Source: EX4572-165 sp964581795 (GTDB taxonomy: Archaea; Thermoplasmatota; E2; DHVEG-1). Taken from it: a stretch of DNA of 43,677 nt. A model generated the notes under the pieces. The model did no database searches. It saw only the letters and a list, made by a program, of their open reading frames with translations, and had not been told where the DNA came from. The stretch lies in NCBI GenBank assembly GCA_964581795.1, contig CAZOPW010000008.1:1-43677 (forward strand), written 5' to 3'. The position numbers were made by a program, and so were the translations under genes. Shown here piece by piece: positions 23,475 through 31,658 of this stretch (within the stretch, counting starts at the first letter, position 1; every line of letters starts with the position of its first letter).

Positions 23475-26400
23475 ATGATTAAAGAAATAGATTCAAAAAA
23501 AGCTCAAAAGATTATCAAGAACTCTTGTACTGCTTTTCTCATAATTAATGAAAAGGGAATCATCAAATATGCAAGTCCTGCAATATCAAATTTCAATTGG
23601 AATCTTAACTCCATTCTTGATACTCCCTTCATTGAATTAATAAAAGAAAAAGATATAAAAAAAGTACAGGAAAAAATTAATAAAGTACTATCTAGTGATT
23701 CTCTTTGTGAATTAATTACTTTTCAATCTGCCAATAAAAGGAAATCTCTTTTTCTGGAAGCAACACTACAAAATTTTGTAAAAAAAGAAGATATCAAGGG
23801 TATATTAGTAGCAATAAGAGATATCAGTAATAATCCAAAAATTTCCAAACTCGAAAAAGAAATCAATCAAAGAAAACATTTACAAAAACAATTAAATGAA
23901 AACAAGGAACGCTATGAACTTCTCATTGATCATGCAAATGAAGGAATTTGCGTTGCACAAAATGGTGTGTTAAAATTTGCAAATCCAAAACTCTGTGACA
24001 TGTTAAAAGCCACAGAGAAAGATCTTATTTTCAAACCATTTACCGAATTCATCCATCCAGATGATCAGTCTTTAGTAACCAAACGATACACTGATCGGTT
24101 AAAAGGGAAGGATGTCCCTTACGAATACACTTTTAGAATAATAGATAAAAAAGGATTCACTCATTGGGTACAAATCCACGCTGCTCGTTTTTTATGGGAT
24201 GGAAAACCAGCAACAGTTAACTTTCTTAGCGAGGTATCAGAAAAAATTTACACCCAAAGAAAATATCAAAAATTATTTGACACTGCTCCTTTACTCACGG
24301 TAGAGTTAGATGCAGAAACTCTCAAAGTTATATCTGTTAACTCTTCATTTTGTAAAAGTGTTGGTCTTTCATCGGATCAATTAATAGGAAAAAAAGCGAG
24401 TGATTTTCTTCCTTCAAAGGTTTTCGAAGATCGGTATAAAATCGCGAAACAAGCAATAGATGAAAATAAAATCATTCGTTCAAGTGATGAACGAAATGGA
24501 AAATTTTTCTATAATATTTATGTACCAATTGAGGCTCCTGGTGGAAAAACACGGTTATTTGTAATCGCTCAGGATATTACTGATATTCGTCAAGCAGAAC
24601 AAAAATATCAACGTCTTATTGATTCTTCACCAGATGCAATCGCAGAAGTTGATGGTGATACTGGTGAAATAATTACTGTAAATCCGTCTATGGCACAAAA
24701 TTTCAAGAGAACAAAAGATTCCTTAGTAGGAAAGAATTGGAAAGACTTGCTACCACCAGATACTTATAAAAGTAGATATGAAATTGGGTTAAAGACAATT
24801 AAGCAAAATAAAATTATCTCTTTTGAAGATCAACGAAAAGATCATTATTTTCAAAATATTTTTGTTCCTCTTAACCTTTCAAAAGATAAAGTTAATTTAC
24901 AAATTATCTCAAGAGATATCACGAATTTTAAAAAGACTCAACAAAAACTCAAAGAAAATGAAGAAAAGTTTCGAACCATTACTACTTCTGCTCAAGATGC
25001 TATTGTAATTATTAATGGTGATGGGGAAATCACTTTTTGGAATAAAGCTGCTGAACGAATTTTTGGATATAAAGATGATGAGATCCTTGGGGAAAAAGTT
25101 CACGAGTTGTTAATGTCTAAAGAATATGATCTTTCTCGGGTACTTAATGGACTTAAACAGTTTGGGAAAAAAGGGAATGGGCCGGTGATTGGAAAAACAC
25201 AAGAGTTTAGAGCAAAGAAAAAGAATGGTGAAGAATTTCCTGTTGAACTCTCAGTTTCTTCTATTAGCATTCAAGATCGTTGGCATGCAGTTGGAATTGT
25301 TCGAGATATCACTACACGAAAACAAATGGAAAATGCTCTACGTGAATCAAAAGATCAACTTGAACAACGAGTTAAACAACGAACAGTTCATTTGGAAAAT
25401 ACTCTAAAAAAACTAAAGGAGTCTGAAGAACGATATCGTAGTTTAATTCAAACAGCACCAGTAGCTATTGCAATAACGGATTTAAATGGAAATATACTGG
25501 ATTTAAATGAAGTTGCAAAAAAAATGACCGGTTTTTCAAAAACAAAATTTGATTTTTCAAAATATTGGTCTAATAATAAGGATCGCAAAGAACTTATTAC
25601 GTTATTAAAAGAGAACGGTTCAGTTAGAAATAAGGAATATGAATTTGTTCGAAAAAATGGAGAACACTTTTATGGATTATTAAATGTTGAACAAATAAAG
25701 TATGGTGGAAAATCAGCCTATTTAACGGTTCAACAGGATATCACTCCATTAAAGGAGGCTGAACAAAAGATACGAAGGTACTATGATTATCTAAATAATG
25801 TGATTAACAGTACAACAGAATTTATTTTCACAATGGATCATGATAAAAAAATTACCACGTGGAATAAAACTGCAGAATCAAAAATTGGAAGGTCATCAAA
25901 AAAAGTGATTGGAAAAAAGATAACACAACTTTCATTTATTAAGAATCCACAGGCGTTAATGGATTATATCAAAAATATCTCAACAGGATATTCCCCGGGT
26001 GAAACCGAACTTATCATAAATACCCGGAGAGGAGAAAATTTAACTTTTCTAATATCAGTTTCAATCATCAAAGGTGGAAAAGATGGATCAGGAGGATATG
26101 TTGTCGTTGGAAAAGATGTTACTCATGCAAAACAACTTAAGGAAGTCATTCAGAATGGATCAAGTTATTTGCAATATAAAACCCGATCTGAAGACTATGA
26201 ATCACTTATCATTGATTTGAAATCTCAAGGACGTCCAGTCTTACTAGTCAGCAGAGGCTCTTCTTTAATGATATCTCAAAAAACACGACAGATGGATGTA
26301 GATTTACTTTATTTAGATGATTTTCATAAAGACAAAAATCACGTATCAACTTGTGAAGAATTATTTTCAAATATTTCACAATATCTTAGTTCTCATAAGG

Positions 26401-26855
26401 GGAGCATAATTCTCATTGATAGGTTGGATTTTCTTATTATGAAATCATCATTTGAAGCAGTGTTGAAAACTCTTTATCGTATCACGTCTCTTGTTGATGA
26501 AAAACAGGCGGTGTGTATCATTCAAATTAATCCAGACATGTTTACGACGAAACAACTGAATTTGCTCAAAGAAGAATTAATTATGTTTCAAGGTGCTGTT
26601 ACTGAAGATATCGCGATAGAAGAATCGTTATATCAAATCCTTAATTATATCTATCAACAGAATCAAGGGAATGTCGTTGTATCATATAGTAAAGTTGGAA
26701 AACGGTTTGGCATATCCAAGGTGACCACAGGAAAACGTATTTCAGAATTAGAACGAAAAGGACTCGTGTCAATTAGATTAAAAGGAAGAATGAAATCAAT
26801 TCTTGCGACCAAAAAAGCAGAAGATTTAATTGAAAAAAGGAATAAAATAGAATAG
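23475..26855 (+). CDS. Multi-PAS sensor with DUF835 and C-terminal winged helix
   Basis: This protein of about 1126 residues carries about seven PAS domains (roughly residues 10-125, 145-265, 265-375, 375-490, 495-615, 650-770 and 770-895), several ending in the PAC-type 'VRDIT'/'SRDITN' segment. A coiled coil lies near 615-650. Residues about 893-1040 match DUF835 ('GRPVLLVSRGSSLMI', 'GSIILIDRLDFLI'), and 1044-1115 form a winged-helix domain ('VGKRFGISKVTTGKRISELE'). No histidine-kinase, receiver or cyclase domain and no membrane helix is present, so it is a cytoplasmic one-component signal-to-DNA protein. Such PAS-DUF835-HTH proteins occur in euryarchaea. Ligands are unknown. ATG 23475 is used; TTG 23466 is in frame. 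Confidence 0.85.
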   Translation: MIKEIDSKKAQKIIKNSCTAFLIINEKGIIKYASPAISNFNWNLNSILDTPFIELIKEKDIKKVQEKINKVLSSDSLCELITFQSANKRKSLFLEATLQNFVKKEDIKGILVAIRDISNNPKISKLEKEINQRKHLQKQLNENKERYELLIDHANEGICVAQNGVLKFANPKLCDMLKATEKDLIFKPFTEFIHPDDQSLVTKRYTDRLKGKDVPYEYTFRIIDKKGFTHWVQIHAARFLWDGKPATVNFLSEVSEKIYTQRKYQKLFDTAPLLTVELDAETLKVISVNSSFCKSVGLSSDQLIGKKASDFLPSKVFEDRYKIAKQAIDENKIIRSSDERNGKFFYNIYVPIEAPGGKTRLFVIAQDITDIRQAEQKYQRLIDSSPDAIAEVDGDTGEIITVNPSMAQNFKRTKDSLVGKNWKDLLPPDTYKSRYEIGLKTIKQNKIISFEDQRKDHYFQNIFVPLNLSKDKVNLQIISRDITNFKKTQQKLKENEEKFRTITTSAQDAIVIINGDGEITFWNKAAERIFGYKDDEILGEKVHELLMSKEYDLSRVLNGLKQFGKKGNGPVIGKTQEFRAKKKNGEEFPVELSVSSISIQDRWHAVGIVRDITTRKQMENALRESKDQLEQRVKQRTVHLENTLKKLKESEERYRSLIQTAPVAIAITDLNGNILDLNEVAKKMTGFSKTKFDFSKYWSNNKDRKELITLLKENGSVRNKEYEFVRKNGEHFYGLLNVEQIKYGGKSAYLTVQQDITPLKEAEQKIRRYYDYLNNVINSTTEFIFTMDHDKKITTWNKTAESKIGRSSKKVIGKKITQLSFIKNPQALMDYIKNISTGYSPGETELIINTRRGENLTFLISVSIIKGGKDGSGGYVVVGKDVTHAKQLKEVIQNGSSYLQYKTRSEDYESLIIDLKSQGRPVLLVSRGSSLMISQKTRQMDVDLLYLDDFHKDKNHVSTCEELFSNISQYLSSHKGSIILIDRLDFLIMKSSFEAVLKTLYRITSLVDEKQAVCIIQINPDMFTTKQLNLLKEELIMFQGAVTEDIAIEESLYQILNYIYQQNQGNVVVSYSKVGKRFGISKVTTGKRISELERKGLVSIRLKGRMKSILATKKAEDLIEKRNKIE

Positions 26856-26890
26856 AAGAAGAAAAAGGATAAAAAAAGAAAATTGTTTTT

Positions 26891-27001
26891 TTAAGCATAT
26901 AATCTATCTAAAATAGGGTATACTCTTCCACCACAAAAAGGGCAAGCTGTTTTTCTGGTGAAAAAGTGTGCTTTACATTGGGTGCAAACAAAGTCGTCCA
27001 T
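26891..27001 (-). CDS. 36-residue zinc-ribbon protein
   Basis: This tiny frame encodes a clean zinc ribbon with two CxxC knuckles: MDDFVCTQCKAHFFTRKTAC followed by PFCGGRVYPILDRLYA. The ligands are C6, C9, C20 and C23. A TATA box (minus-strand TATATAAATAT at about 27035-27045) lies about 35-45 bases before ATG 27001, giving a short leader. It is convergent with the PAS regulator gene. Small archaeal ribbons like this may bind RNA, DNA or a partner protein; no specific role can be given. Confidence 0.72.
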   Translation of the reverse strand: MDDFVCTQCKAHFFTRKTACPFCGGRVYPILDRLYA

Positions 27002-27062
27002 TTTGTATCACTGTATGAAAAGGCAAAACCAACCTATATAAATATGACGTTTTTATAATCGG

Positions 27063-27074
27063 TATTTGCCGAAT
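27063..27074 (-). promoter_or_regulatory. 12-bp motif upstream of zinc-ribbon gene (copy 1)
   Basis: TATTTGCCGAAT (ATTCGGCAAATA on the minus strand) sits about 20 bases upstream of the TATA box of the zinc-ribbon gene. The identical 12-mer is found at 27867-27878 before the secreted-protein gene. A near inverted partner ATTCGG occurs at 27100-27105. It may be a shared regulator site. Confidence 0.35.
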
Positions 27075-27186
27075 GATGGTAGTTGAATTTTTGAACAGTA
27101 TTCGGGATACATAAAACTATATTCATTACAACAAAAAAAAGATAATTTTGAGAAAAAATGAAAAAAGAAAAAAAGTGGTGATGTGT

Positions 27187-27795
27187 TTATGCTGAAATGC
27201 CCCACGCAAAGAGGGCTGAACCAACAAAACACGTTTTACTATTCATATTCTCCAGTAATGGTGGAATATAAATATACAAACCAACGAAACCGATCATAAT
27301 ACCGATTTGTTTCTGAAGTAAAACCTGTGTTGGTGCGGAAGTTAAGCCGTTTCCCCAGATAACAGTTGCACCGTTATCACCTGGATAATTCCAAACGCTA
27401 ACCAATTTTTTTAATTGAACGCGTCCGTGATACCGGCTTAATAATTCTCGACCTTCTCCAATACTAACGATTGGATTACCAGGTAATTTTGACATTAAGC
27501 CAAAATTATCGAATAATTTATCATCACGGTTAAATAAATCACGGATCCGATTAACAAGGTCAGTGGAACGTCTATTCGTACTCCTTAATGAATCCATCAG
27601 ATCAACGAGTGAGTTCACATCAGATTTTGAAAGTGAAATAATCCGTGAACCAAGTTTACCATCAGCTGAAATCGACCTGATTGTGACTGGAATCATTGTC
27701 TCTTTTTCTTCAATTGCAGCACTGTTCATTGGCGTGAAACTCAATCCGATAAACAATGCGATTATTCCTATTGCAAGTGCTTTTTTCATGGTCAT
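27187..27795 (-). CDS. Secreted hypothetical protein
   Basis: This 202-residue protein has a clear Sec signal peptide (MTMKKALAIGIIALFIGLSF, cleaved near TPMNSAA). A helical, charged middle with many Arg and Asp ('LVDLMDSLRSTNRRS') is followed by a more hydrophobic C-terminal half ('GIMIGFVGLYIYIPPLL') that could be membrane-associated, ending 'CFVGSALFAWGISA'. No known family was recognised. ATG 27795 is behind GTGAG; ATG 27789 is an alternative. A TATA box lies at 27822-27833, and the 12-bp motif shared with the zinc-ribbon gene is farther upstream. Confidence 0.75.
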   Translation of the reverse strand: MTMKKALAIGIIALFIGLSFTPMNSAAIEEKETMIPVTIRSISADGKLGSRIISLSKSDVNSLVDLMDSLRSTNRRSTDLVNRIRDLFNRDDKLFDNFGLMSKLPGNPIVSIGEGRELLSRYHGRVQLKKLVSVWNYPGDNGATVIWGNGLTSAPTQVLLQKQIGIMIGFVGLYIYIPPLLENMNSKTCFVGSALFAWGISA

Positions 27796-27866
27796 AATAC
27801 TCACATATCCCCGATATAGTACATTTATATATTTGATAAATATTTAAATTTTTCCCCATTAATAAT

Positions 27867-27878
27867 TATTTGCCGAAT
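27867..27878 (-). promoter_or_regulatory. 12-bp motif upstream of the secreted-protein gene (copy 2)
   Basis: A second exact TATTTGCCGAAT lies 72-83 bases before ATG 27795 and about 34 bases beyond its TATA box. The winged-helix regulator gene ends 22 bases farther right, which makes that regulator a candidate to bind here. Confidence 0.35.
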
Positions 27879-27900
27879 AAAATTATTTAGGAGAAAACCT

Positions 27901-28308
27901 TTAGGAGGATTCTCGTCTTTTAAACATTGATTTGAGTTCTTTTAAATCATTTTGAATTGTTTTTATCTCCTCTGTTTTTTCTTTTTCAATTTCTTGCATG
28001 ATATCCGAAAGGGGAGCTTTTAAACTGTAAATGTAAATAGGACGACCCTTTCCCTCCTTCTTTTGATTCCGCTTTGTTATCCAACCACGATCAGATAATT
28101 CTTGCATAGCAATACTTACTTCTGGCTGCCGTAACTCAGCACCTTTTTCAATATCGGATGAACGGCATTCATCTACTTCAGAAACATACAGAAGTGTCTT
28201 TGCTAGATTCTTTGGAACTCCTAAATCATTAAATATGTTTATGATTTCATGATCCTTTGGAGTAAGTTTATGGGTTGAATCCCTCTTTTTTCCTTCTCTA
28301 TTACCCAT
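27901..28308 (-). CDS. Winged-helix transcriptional regulator
   Basis: This 135-residue protein has a winged-helix domain at about residues 15-95. 'RSSDIEKGAELRQPEVSIAM' followed by 'QELSDRGWI' forms the helix-turn-helix, and the wing is 'KEGKGRPIYIYSLK'. A C-terminal coiled coil rich in Glu and Lys ('EIEKEKTEEIKTIQNDLKEL') probably dimerises it. The style is TrmB/MarR-like; I cannot assign a named family. A TATA box (minus-strand TTTTTATATATTATA, about 28327-28341) precedes ATG 28308. Its neighbours downstream are the secreted protein and the zinc ribbon, possible targets. Confidence 0.8.
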   Translation of the reverse strand: MGNREGKKRDSTHKLTPKDHEIINIFNDLGVPKNLAKTLLYVSEVDECRSSDIEKGAELRQPEVSIAMQELSDRGWITKRNQKKEGKGRPIYIYSLKAPLSDIMQEIEKEKTEEIKTIQNDLKELKSMFKRRESS

Positions 28309-28450
28309 TTATATAGCCTCATGATTATAATATATAAAAAGTATTTAAATTTTTTCTAAAATATTAAATAAATATATATTTATAAGTGCGCTGGAGACAT
28401 AAAAAAACAAAAAAAATTGAAAATCAAGATAAAAAAGAACAGAAAAACCC

Positions 28451-29143
28451 TTATTCTAGTTGTAATGATTCAACAATTCTTCCCATCTCAATACCCGTTG
28501 TAAGGGAGCCAAACACTGCTCCATGACTATTAGCAACCAATCCGCTCCCAATTAAGGGAACTCCATGATTCACTGTTCCAATCATTACGGGAACATCAAA
28601 AACAGATTCCAAAACTTTTTTCTCCTCTTCGGTTACTTTTGGATGACATAACACTCCTTTATTAGTTGCAACCGCTGCCATTCCAACTGTTTCTAATCCC
28701 GCAATCGTCCCCCTGGTAAAAGATATCTCTAAACAATCTTCGATATCTTTAACCGTTTTTTTCTTAATTTTTGGATGAATTAATCCACCAAAATCATTTA
28801 CTAATAAATCATTTCCCACCGCATTAATCGTATCTTCAATAGGTAACACAGAAAAACCGTTAGATTCAAGTAAACAAATTTCAGTTTCATTAATGATATT
28901 TGAGACGACAACACCATGTTTATTGCACGCAAGCAAAGAACCAACAATCGTTGCATCAGCAATTTGTAATTCAATAAATCTCGTTTGTAAGGCTGAAGAC
29001 ACTCGTTTTAAAATTTTCTTTGGAAGTGCTTTTCGAATAAGACATACTTCATCAGTTGCCTTACAAAATACTCCAATATTGGGGTTTTCAAGGAAATCTA
29101 ATCGCTGAAATTTTGATTGCTGATTAAATCGTGGTTGTTTCAT
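28451..29143 (-). CDS. eif6: Translation initiation factor aIF6
   Basis: This protein of about 230 residues is the archaeal homologue of eIF6, which binds the large ribosomal subunit and prevents premature joining of the subunits. The pentein repeats can be followed through 'NPNIGVFCKATDEVCLI', 'ADATIVGSLLACNKHGVVV', 'VNDFGGLIHPKI', 'AAVATNKGVLCHPKVTEEE' and 'VANSHGAVFGSLTTGIEMGR'. ATG 29143 follows GGTGAAA. The N-terminus has about 20 extra polar residues (MKQPRFNQQSKFQRLDFLE) relative to usual aIF6. It sits downstream of the L39e-L31e genes, as in many archaea. Confidence 0.93.
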   Translation of the reverse strand: MKQPRFNQQSKFQRLDFLENPNIGVFCKATDEVCLIRKALPKKILKRVSSALQTRFIELQIADATIVGSLLACNKHGVVVSNIINETEICLLESNGFSVLPIEDTINAVGNDLLVNDFGGLIHPKIKKKTVKDIEDCLEISFTRGTIAGLETVGMAAVATNKGVLCHPKVTEEEKKVLESVFDVPVMIGTVNHGVPLIGSGLVANSHGAVFGSLTTGIEMGRIVESLQLE

Positions 29144-29325
29144 AGTTTCACCAAAAACCAATCAATAGCTGCACATAACATGACAATTGACTGATCATCA
29201 TACCTTTTTTTCATAAGACTCAAGAAAGAGTCCTTTAAAACATTATCCCTTATCATCAGATAAAAAAGAATGAAAAAAATGTTTTCCATCATTGATACGA
29301 TGGTCAAGACTATATTATTGTCCAA
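29140..29325 (-). CDS. Possible 61-residue protein coupled to aIF6
   Basis: A frame from TTG 29325 (or ATG 29292) ends in ATGA exactly over the aIF6 start, a typical coupling overlap. It encodes a hydrophobic N-terminal stretch (MENIFFILFYLMI from the ATG) and a short charged tail ending AIDWFLVKL. No family is recognised and the composition is close to noncoding AT-rich DNA, so support is limited to the overlap and the GGTGA it carries for aIF6. Confidence 0.22.
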   Translation of the reverse strand: MDNNIVLTIVSMMENIFFILFYLMIRDNVLKDSFLSLMKKRYDDQSIVMLCAAIDWFLVKL

Positions 29326-29334
29326 GTATTAAAT

Positions 29335-29454
29335 TTAGGCTTTCTCTTCAAGTTTTTGTTGGAATTGTTCTACGACTTTTCGAACATTCACTGTTCGTCG
29401 CCTTTCTTGTAATTGTTTTATACGTTCCTCTTCATGATCAACCATTTTTGACAT
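29335..29454 (-). CDS. 39-residue charged helical protein
   Basis: This frame encodes MSKMVDHEEERIKQLQERRR, then TVNVRKVVEQFQQKLEEKA, which is nearly all helix and highly charged. It has its own expression signals on the minus strand: a TATA-like GTATTTAAAG at about 29494-29504 and GTGAGG roughly nine bases before ATG 29454. It lies between the L31e gene and aIF6 on the same strand. No family is recognised; a small ribosome-associated or RNA-binding peptide is only a guess. Confidence 0.55.
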   Translation of the reverse strand: MSKMVDHEEERIKQLQERRRTVNVRKVVEQFQQKLEEKA

Positions 29455-29534
29455 AAAAAACGTCCTCACATCTATAACTTACGGTACTTCTTCTTTAAAT
29501 ACTTTTTCCCTTTTTCCTTTGATTACAGACCATT

Positions 29535-29560
29535 AGAATAGAAAAAAGAAAAAAATCAAT
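29535..29560 (-). terminator. T-rich termination signal after L31e
   Basis: On the minus strand, downstream of the L31e stop, the runs TTTTTTTC and TTTTTTC follow one another. Archaeal transcription commonly ends at such U tracts without a hairpin. A fresh TATA-like box follows before the 39-residue gene. Confidence 0.4.
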
Positions 29561-29573
29561 CCATTAACATACA

Positions 29574-30197
29574 TTAAGATCGATCTTTTTTTGTTGACTT
29601 TTCAGTTGATTCAGCGGTTTTCTTAGAAGATGAGGATTCTTGAGATTTCTCAGCTGGTTCCGTGTCTTCTTTTGTAGGTTTTTTCTTTTCCTCGATAGGT
29701 TCTTCCTCTTCTTCACTAGTTTCTTCAGATTCTTCTTCTGCTTCCTCTTCCTCTTTTGATTCCTTTGCCTGTTTCTTCTTTTTTAATTTCACATCGCCGT
29801 CAGCAGTAGGAACAACTTCATAATCATCAGTTCCTGCTTCATCAACTTCTTCTTCAGGAATTTCTTCTTTGCGTAAAATGGGTTGTTTTTTCGCTCTTTC
29901 CTCTTGTAATAGTTCACGACGCGATTTTTCAAATTCAAGCTCTGGTAGATAGACTTCAACAACACCGTCTTCAAATCGAACAGCTTTCACTCGAATCTTA
30001 CTTGGCATTTTATATTTGCCTTTACTCCAAACAGCGTTATTTAATGATTCATCAATCCAAATGTCGTTTTCTTCAACTTTCATATGGCGATTAATATATT
30101 GTTTCACTCGTTTAATCGCAGTAGGAGCTGCATTTGAAGCAGGAAAGTACTTTTTCTTTAGAGGAATAACATATATACGTTCGGTTTCTTCTGCCAT
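29574..30197 (-). CDS. rpl31e: Ribosomal protein L31e with long charged C-terminal tail
   Basis: Residues 1-85 are a normal L31e ('ERIYVIPLKKKYFPASN', 'APTAIKRVKQYINRHMKVEE', 'WSKGKYKMPSKIRVKAVRFE'). Archaeal L31e usually stops about there, at 80-95 residues. This one runs to 207 residues with a tail that is first mixed and then alternates blocks of Glu ('SKEEEEAEEESEETSEEEEE') with Lys/Ser/Thr ('KSQESSSSKKTAESTEKSTK'). The tail is low-complexity and likely disordered. ATG 30197 is preferred; TTG 30206 is in frame. It is five bases after the L39e stop. Confidence 0.9.
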   Translation of the reverse strand: MAEETERIYVIPLKKKYFPASNAAPTAIKRVKQYINRHMKVEENDIWIDESLNNAVWSKGKYKMPSKIRVKAVRFEDGVVEVYLPELEFEKSRRELLQEERAKKQPILRKEEIPEEEVDEAGTDDYEVVPTADGDVKLKKKKQAKESKEEEEAEEESEETSEEEEEPIEEKKKPTKEDTEPAEKSQESSSSKKTAESTEKSTKKDRS

Positions 30198-30202
30198 AGT
30201 AA

Positions 30203-30361
30203 TCAAGATCTTTTCAATTTGTTTCTACGCCAATGACGTGTTTTTGGATGTCTTGTGAATCGTCTGTTTGTCCGAATCATAATCCAAGCTGGGACACGAC
30301 GATTGCTTTTAGTCGCCTTGTTTAATCGATTTTTCTTGCCTAATGATTTATGCGTTGACAT
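30203..30361 (-). CDS. rpl39e: Ribosomal protein L39e
   Basis: This 52-residue, very basic protein matches L39e throughout: 'LGKKNRLNKATKSNRRVPAW' followed by IMIRTNRRFTRHPKTRHWRR. L39e lies in the wall of the ribosomal exit tunnel. AAGGAGAAGG, spanning the end of the preceding gene, is a strong SD; the gap to that stop is six bases. Cotranscription with L31e and PDCD5-like genes is typical in archaea. Confidence 0.95.
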   Translation of the reverse strand: MSTHKSLGKKNRLNKATKSNRRVPAWIMIRTNRRFTRHPKTRHWRRNKLKRS

Positions 30362-30367
30362 ACGCCA

Positions 30368-30703
30368 TTACCTTCTCCTTATATTGATATCACGCTTCTT
30401 AGGCATGATTTTTCGTAATAACTCGCGTAATTGTGCATCGGTTATTTTTTGTTGTAACCGTCCACTTTGTGCAAGCATGATCAATTGATTCTCAATTTGT
30501 TCGCCAATCTGTGGGCGAGCAAGTTTAATGTTAGACAACCGTTGTTTCGCATCGGTTGTTAGGATACTTCGAAGAATTGATTTTTTTTGTTCTTCTAATT
30601 GTTCCTTCTGAGCTTGTTGTTGATCCTCAGATTCTTCACTTTCGAGTTTTTGTTGAAGTTCTTGAGCTCTTTTCTTCCGTAATTGTTCAAGTTCGTCATC
30701 CAT
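30368..30703 (-). CDS. PDCD5-like DNA-binding protein
   Basis: This 111-residue protein has a Gln- and Glu-rich N-terminal helix ('LRKKRAQELQQKLESEES') and the conserved core 'ILRSILTTDAKQRLSNIKLA', 'RPQIGEQIENQLIMLAQSG' and 'ITDAQLRELLRKIMPKKR'. Archaeal members (MTH1615 type) bind double-stranded DNA weakly; the true role is unclear. It sits between S19e and L39e, the normal archaeal arrangement. Confidence 0.92.
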   Translation of the reverse strand: MDDELEQLRKKRAQELQQKLESEESEDQQQAQKEQLEEQKKSILRSILTTDAKQRLSNIKLARPQIGEQIENQLIMLAQSGRLQQKITDAQLRELLRKIMPKKRDINIRRR

Positions 30704-30722
30704 ACTTTATTAAATCCCTTCT

Positions 30723-31175
30723 TTAATATTTTTCTAAGCCGGGATATTGATTCTTCACTTGTTTCAATATATCGTGAGCAGTATTATCAAGGAATTGCCG
30801 TCCTTTTGGGGTAATACTTCGTCCTTTTCCTTTGATTTTCTTAAGATATCCTGCAGATTCAAGTTGCTGTATAGCTCGACGAGTTATCGATCCACTACCC
30901 GTCTTTGCTTTATGTGGTTTTGAACCTCTGTTTAGTTTTCCGCCATACGCGCTACGAAGATGTTGTGTTCCAATAGAGTTACTCATATAAATTTTACGAA
31001 GAATAGATGCACAACGAAGGTACCACCAGTTATCTGGTTCAGGACCATTTTCCCGGGCTACACTGGTTTTTGAGTACATATTTGATTCAGGCAATGAAAT
31101 CGCCTCTTGTTTTTCTAATCTTTTAGCGACCTCATTAATGAATTCTTTTGCAGGTACATCATATATTGTTGTCAT
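30723..31175 (-). CDS. rps19e: Ribosomal protein S19e
   Basis: This 150-residue small-subunit protein contains 'PDNWWYLRCASILRKIYM', 'SIGTQHLRSAYGGKLNRG', 'GSGSITRRAIQQLESAGYL' and 'KGRSITPKGRQFLD', all hallmarks of S19e, and the length is standard. GGGAGTATGATTACC precedes ATG 31175, and TATA-like runs within 31195-31245 suggest it starts the S19e-PDCD5-L39e-L31e transcript. Confidence 0.95.
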   Translation of the reverse strand: MTTIYDVPAKEFINEVAKRLEKQEAISLPESNMYSKTSVARENGPEPDNWWYLRCASILRKIYMSNSIGTQHLRSAYGGKLNRGSKPHKAKTGSGSITRRAIQQLESAGYLKKIKGKGRSITPKGRQFLDNTAHDILKQVKNQYPGLEKY

Positions 31176-31259
31176 AGGTAATCATACTCCCAAATTAATA
31201 TAAATATATGTGAAGTAGGTATCGGTAATAAACATTCATTATTTAAGTATAGCGGCTCA

Positions 31260-31577
31260 TTATTGATGGGGTTTATAGGGATAGCGTGTTTGTTTGTTGC
31301 AATGAAAACATGTTATGGTTTTCATTCCGTGTTGTATTCGTACTCGGCACGTTATTGAGGGGAGGAAATAGTGGTAACAGTGTTTACAGAAGCGTTGTTT
31401 ATAATCTTTTGGGAGTCTCCAGGTTGTTTTCATTGCGATATTCCTCGCTATTCGAACTGCATTATGAGCAAATTTAAGTTTTCCTAATTTTGCTTGTCGT
31501 TCTGCAAAAGAAAATAATCGTTCAATTCGGTGTTGAGCGATTTCTTGCTGCTTTTGTTTCTGAATCTTTCGAGCCAT
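31260..31577 (-). CDS. rnp4: RNase P protein component 4 (Rpp21)
   Basis: This 105-residue protein has a helical N-terminal half ('IAQHRIERLFSFAERQAKLG', 'AHNAVRIARNIAMK') and a zinc ribbon with 'FCKHCYHYFLPSITCRVRI' and 'ITCFHCNKQTRYPYKP'. This is the RNP4/Rpp21 pattern, a subunit of the archaeal RNase P that matures tRNA 5' ends. It is upstream of S19e on the same strand, separated by 84 bases with its own TATA-like sequences. Confidence 0.92.
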   Translation of the reverse strand: MARKIQKQKQQEIAQHRIERLFSFAERQAKLGKLKFAHNAVRIARNIAMKTTWRLPKDYKQRFCKHCYHYFLPSITCRVRIQHGMKTITCFHCNKQTRYPYKPHQ

Positions 31578-31658
31578 ATTTTAAAACACGTTATCAAATT
31601 ATGATTAATAATTCAATTGGTTGCTTAAAAAATAAAAAAATTGAAAAAATAATAAAAG

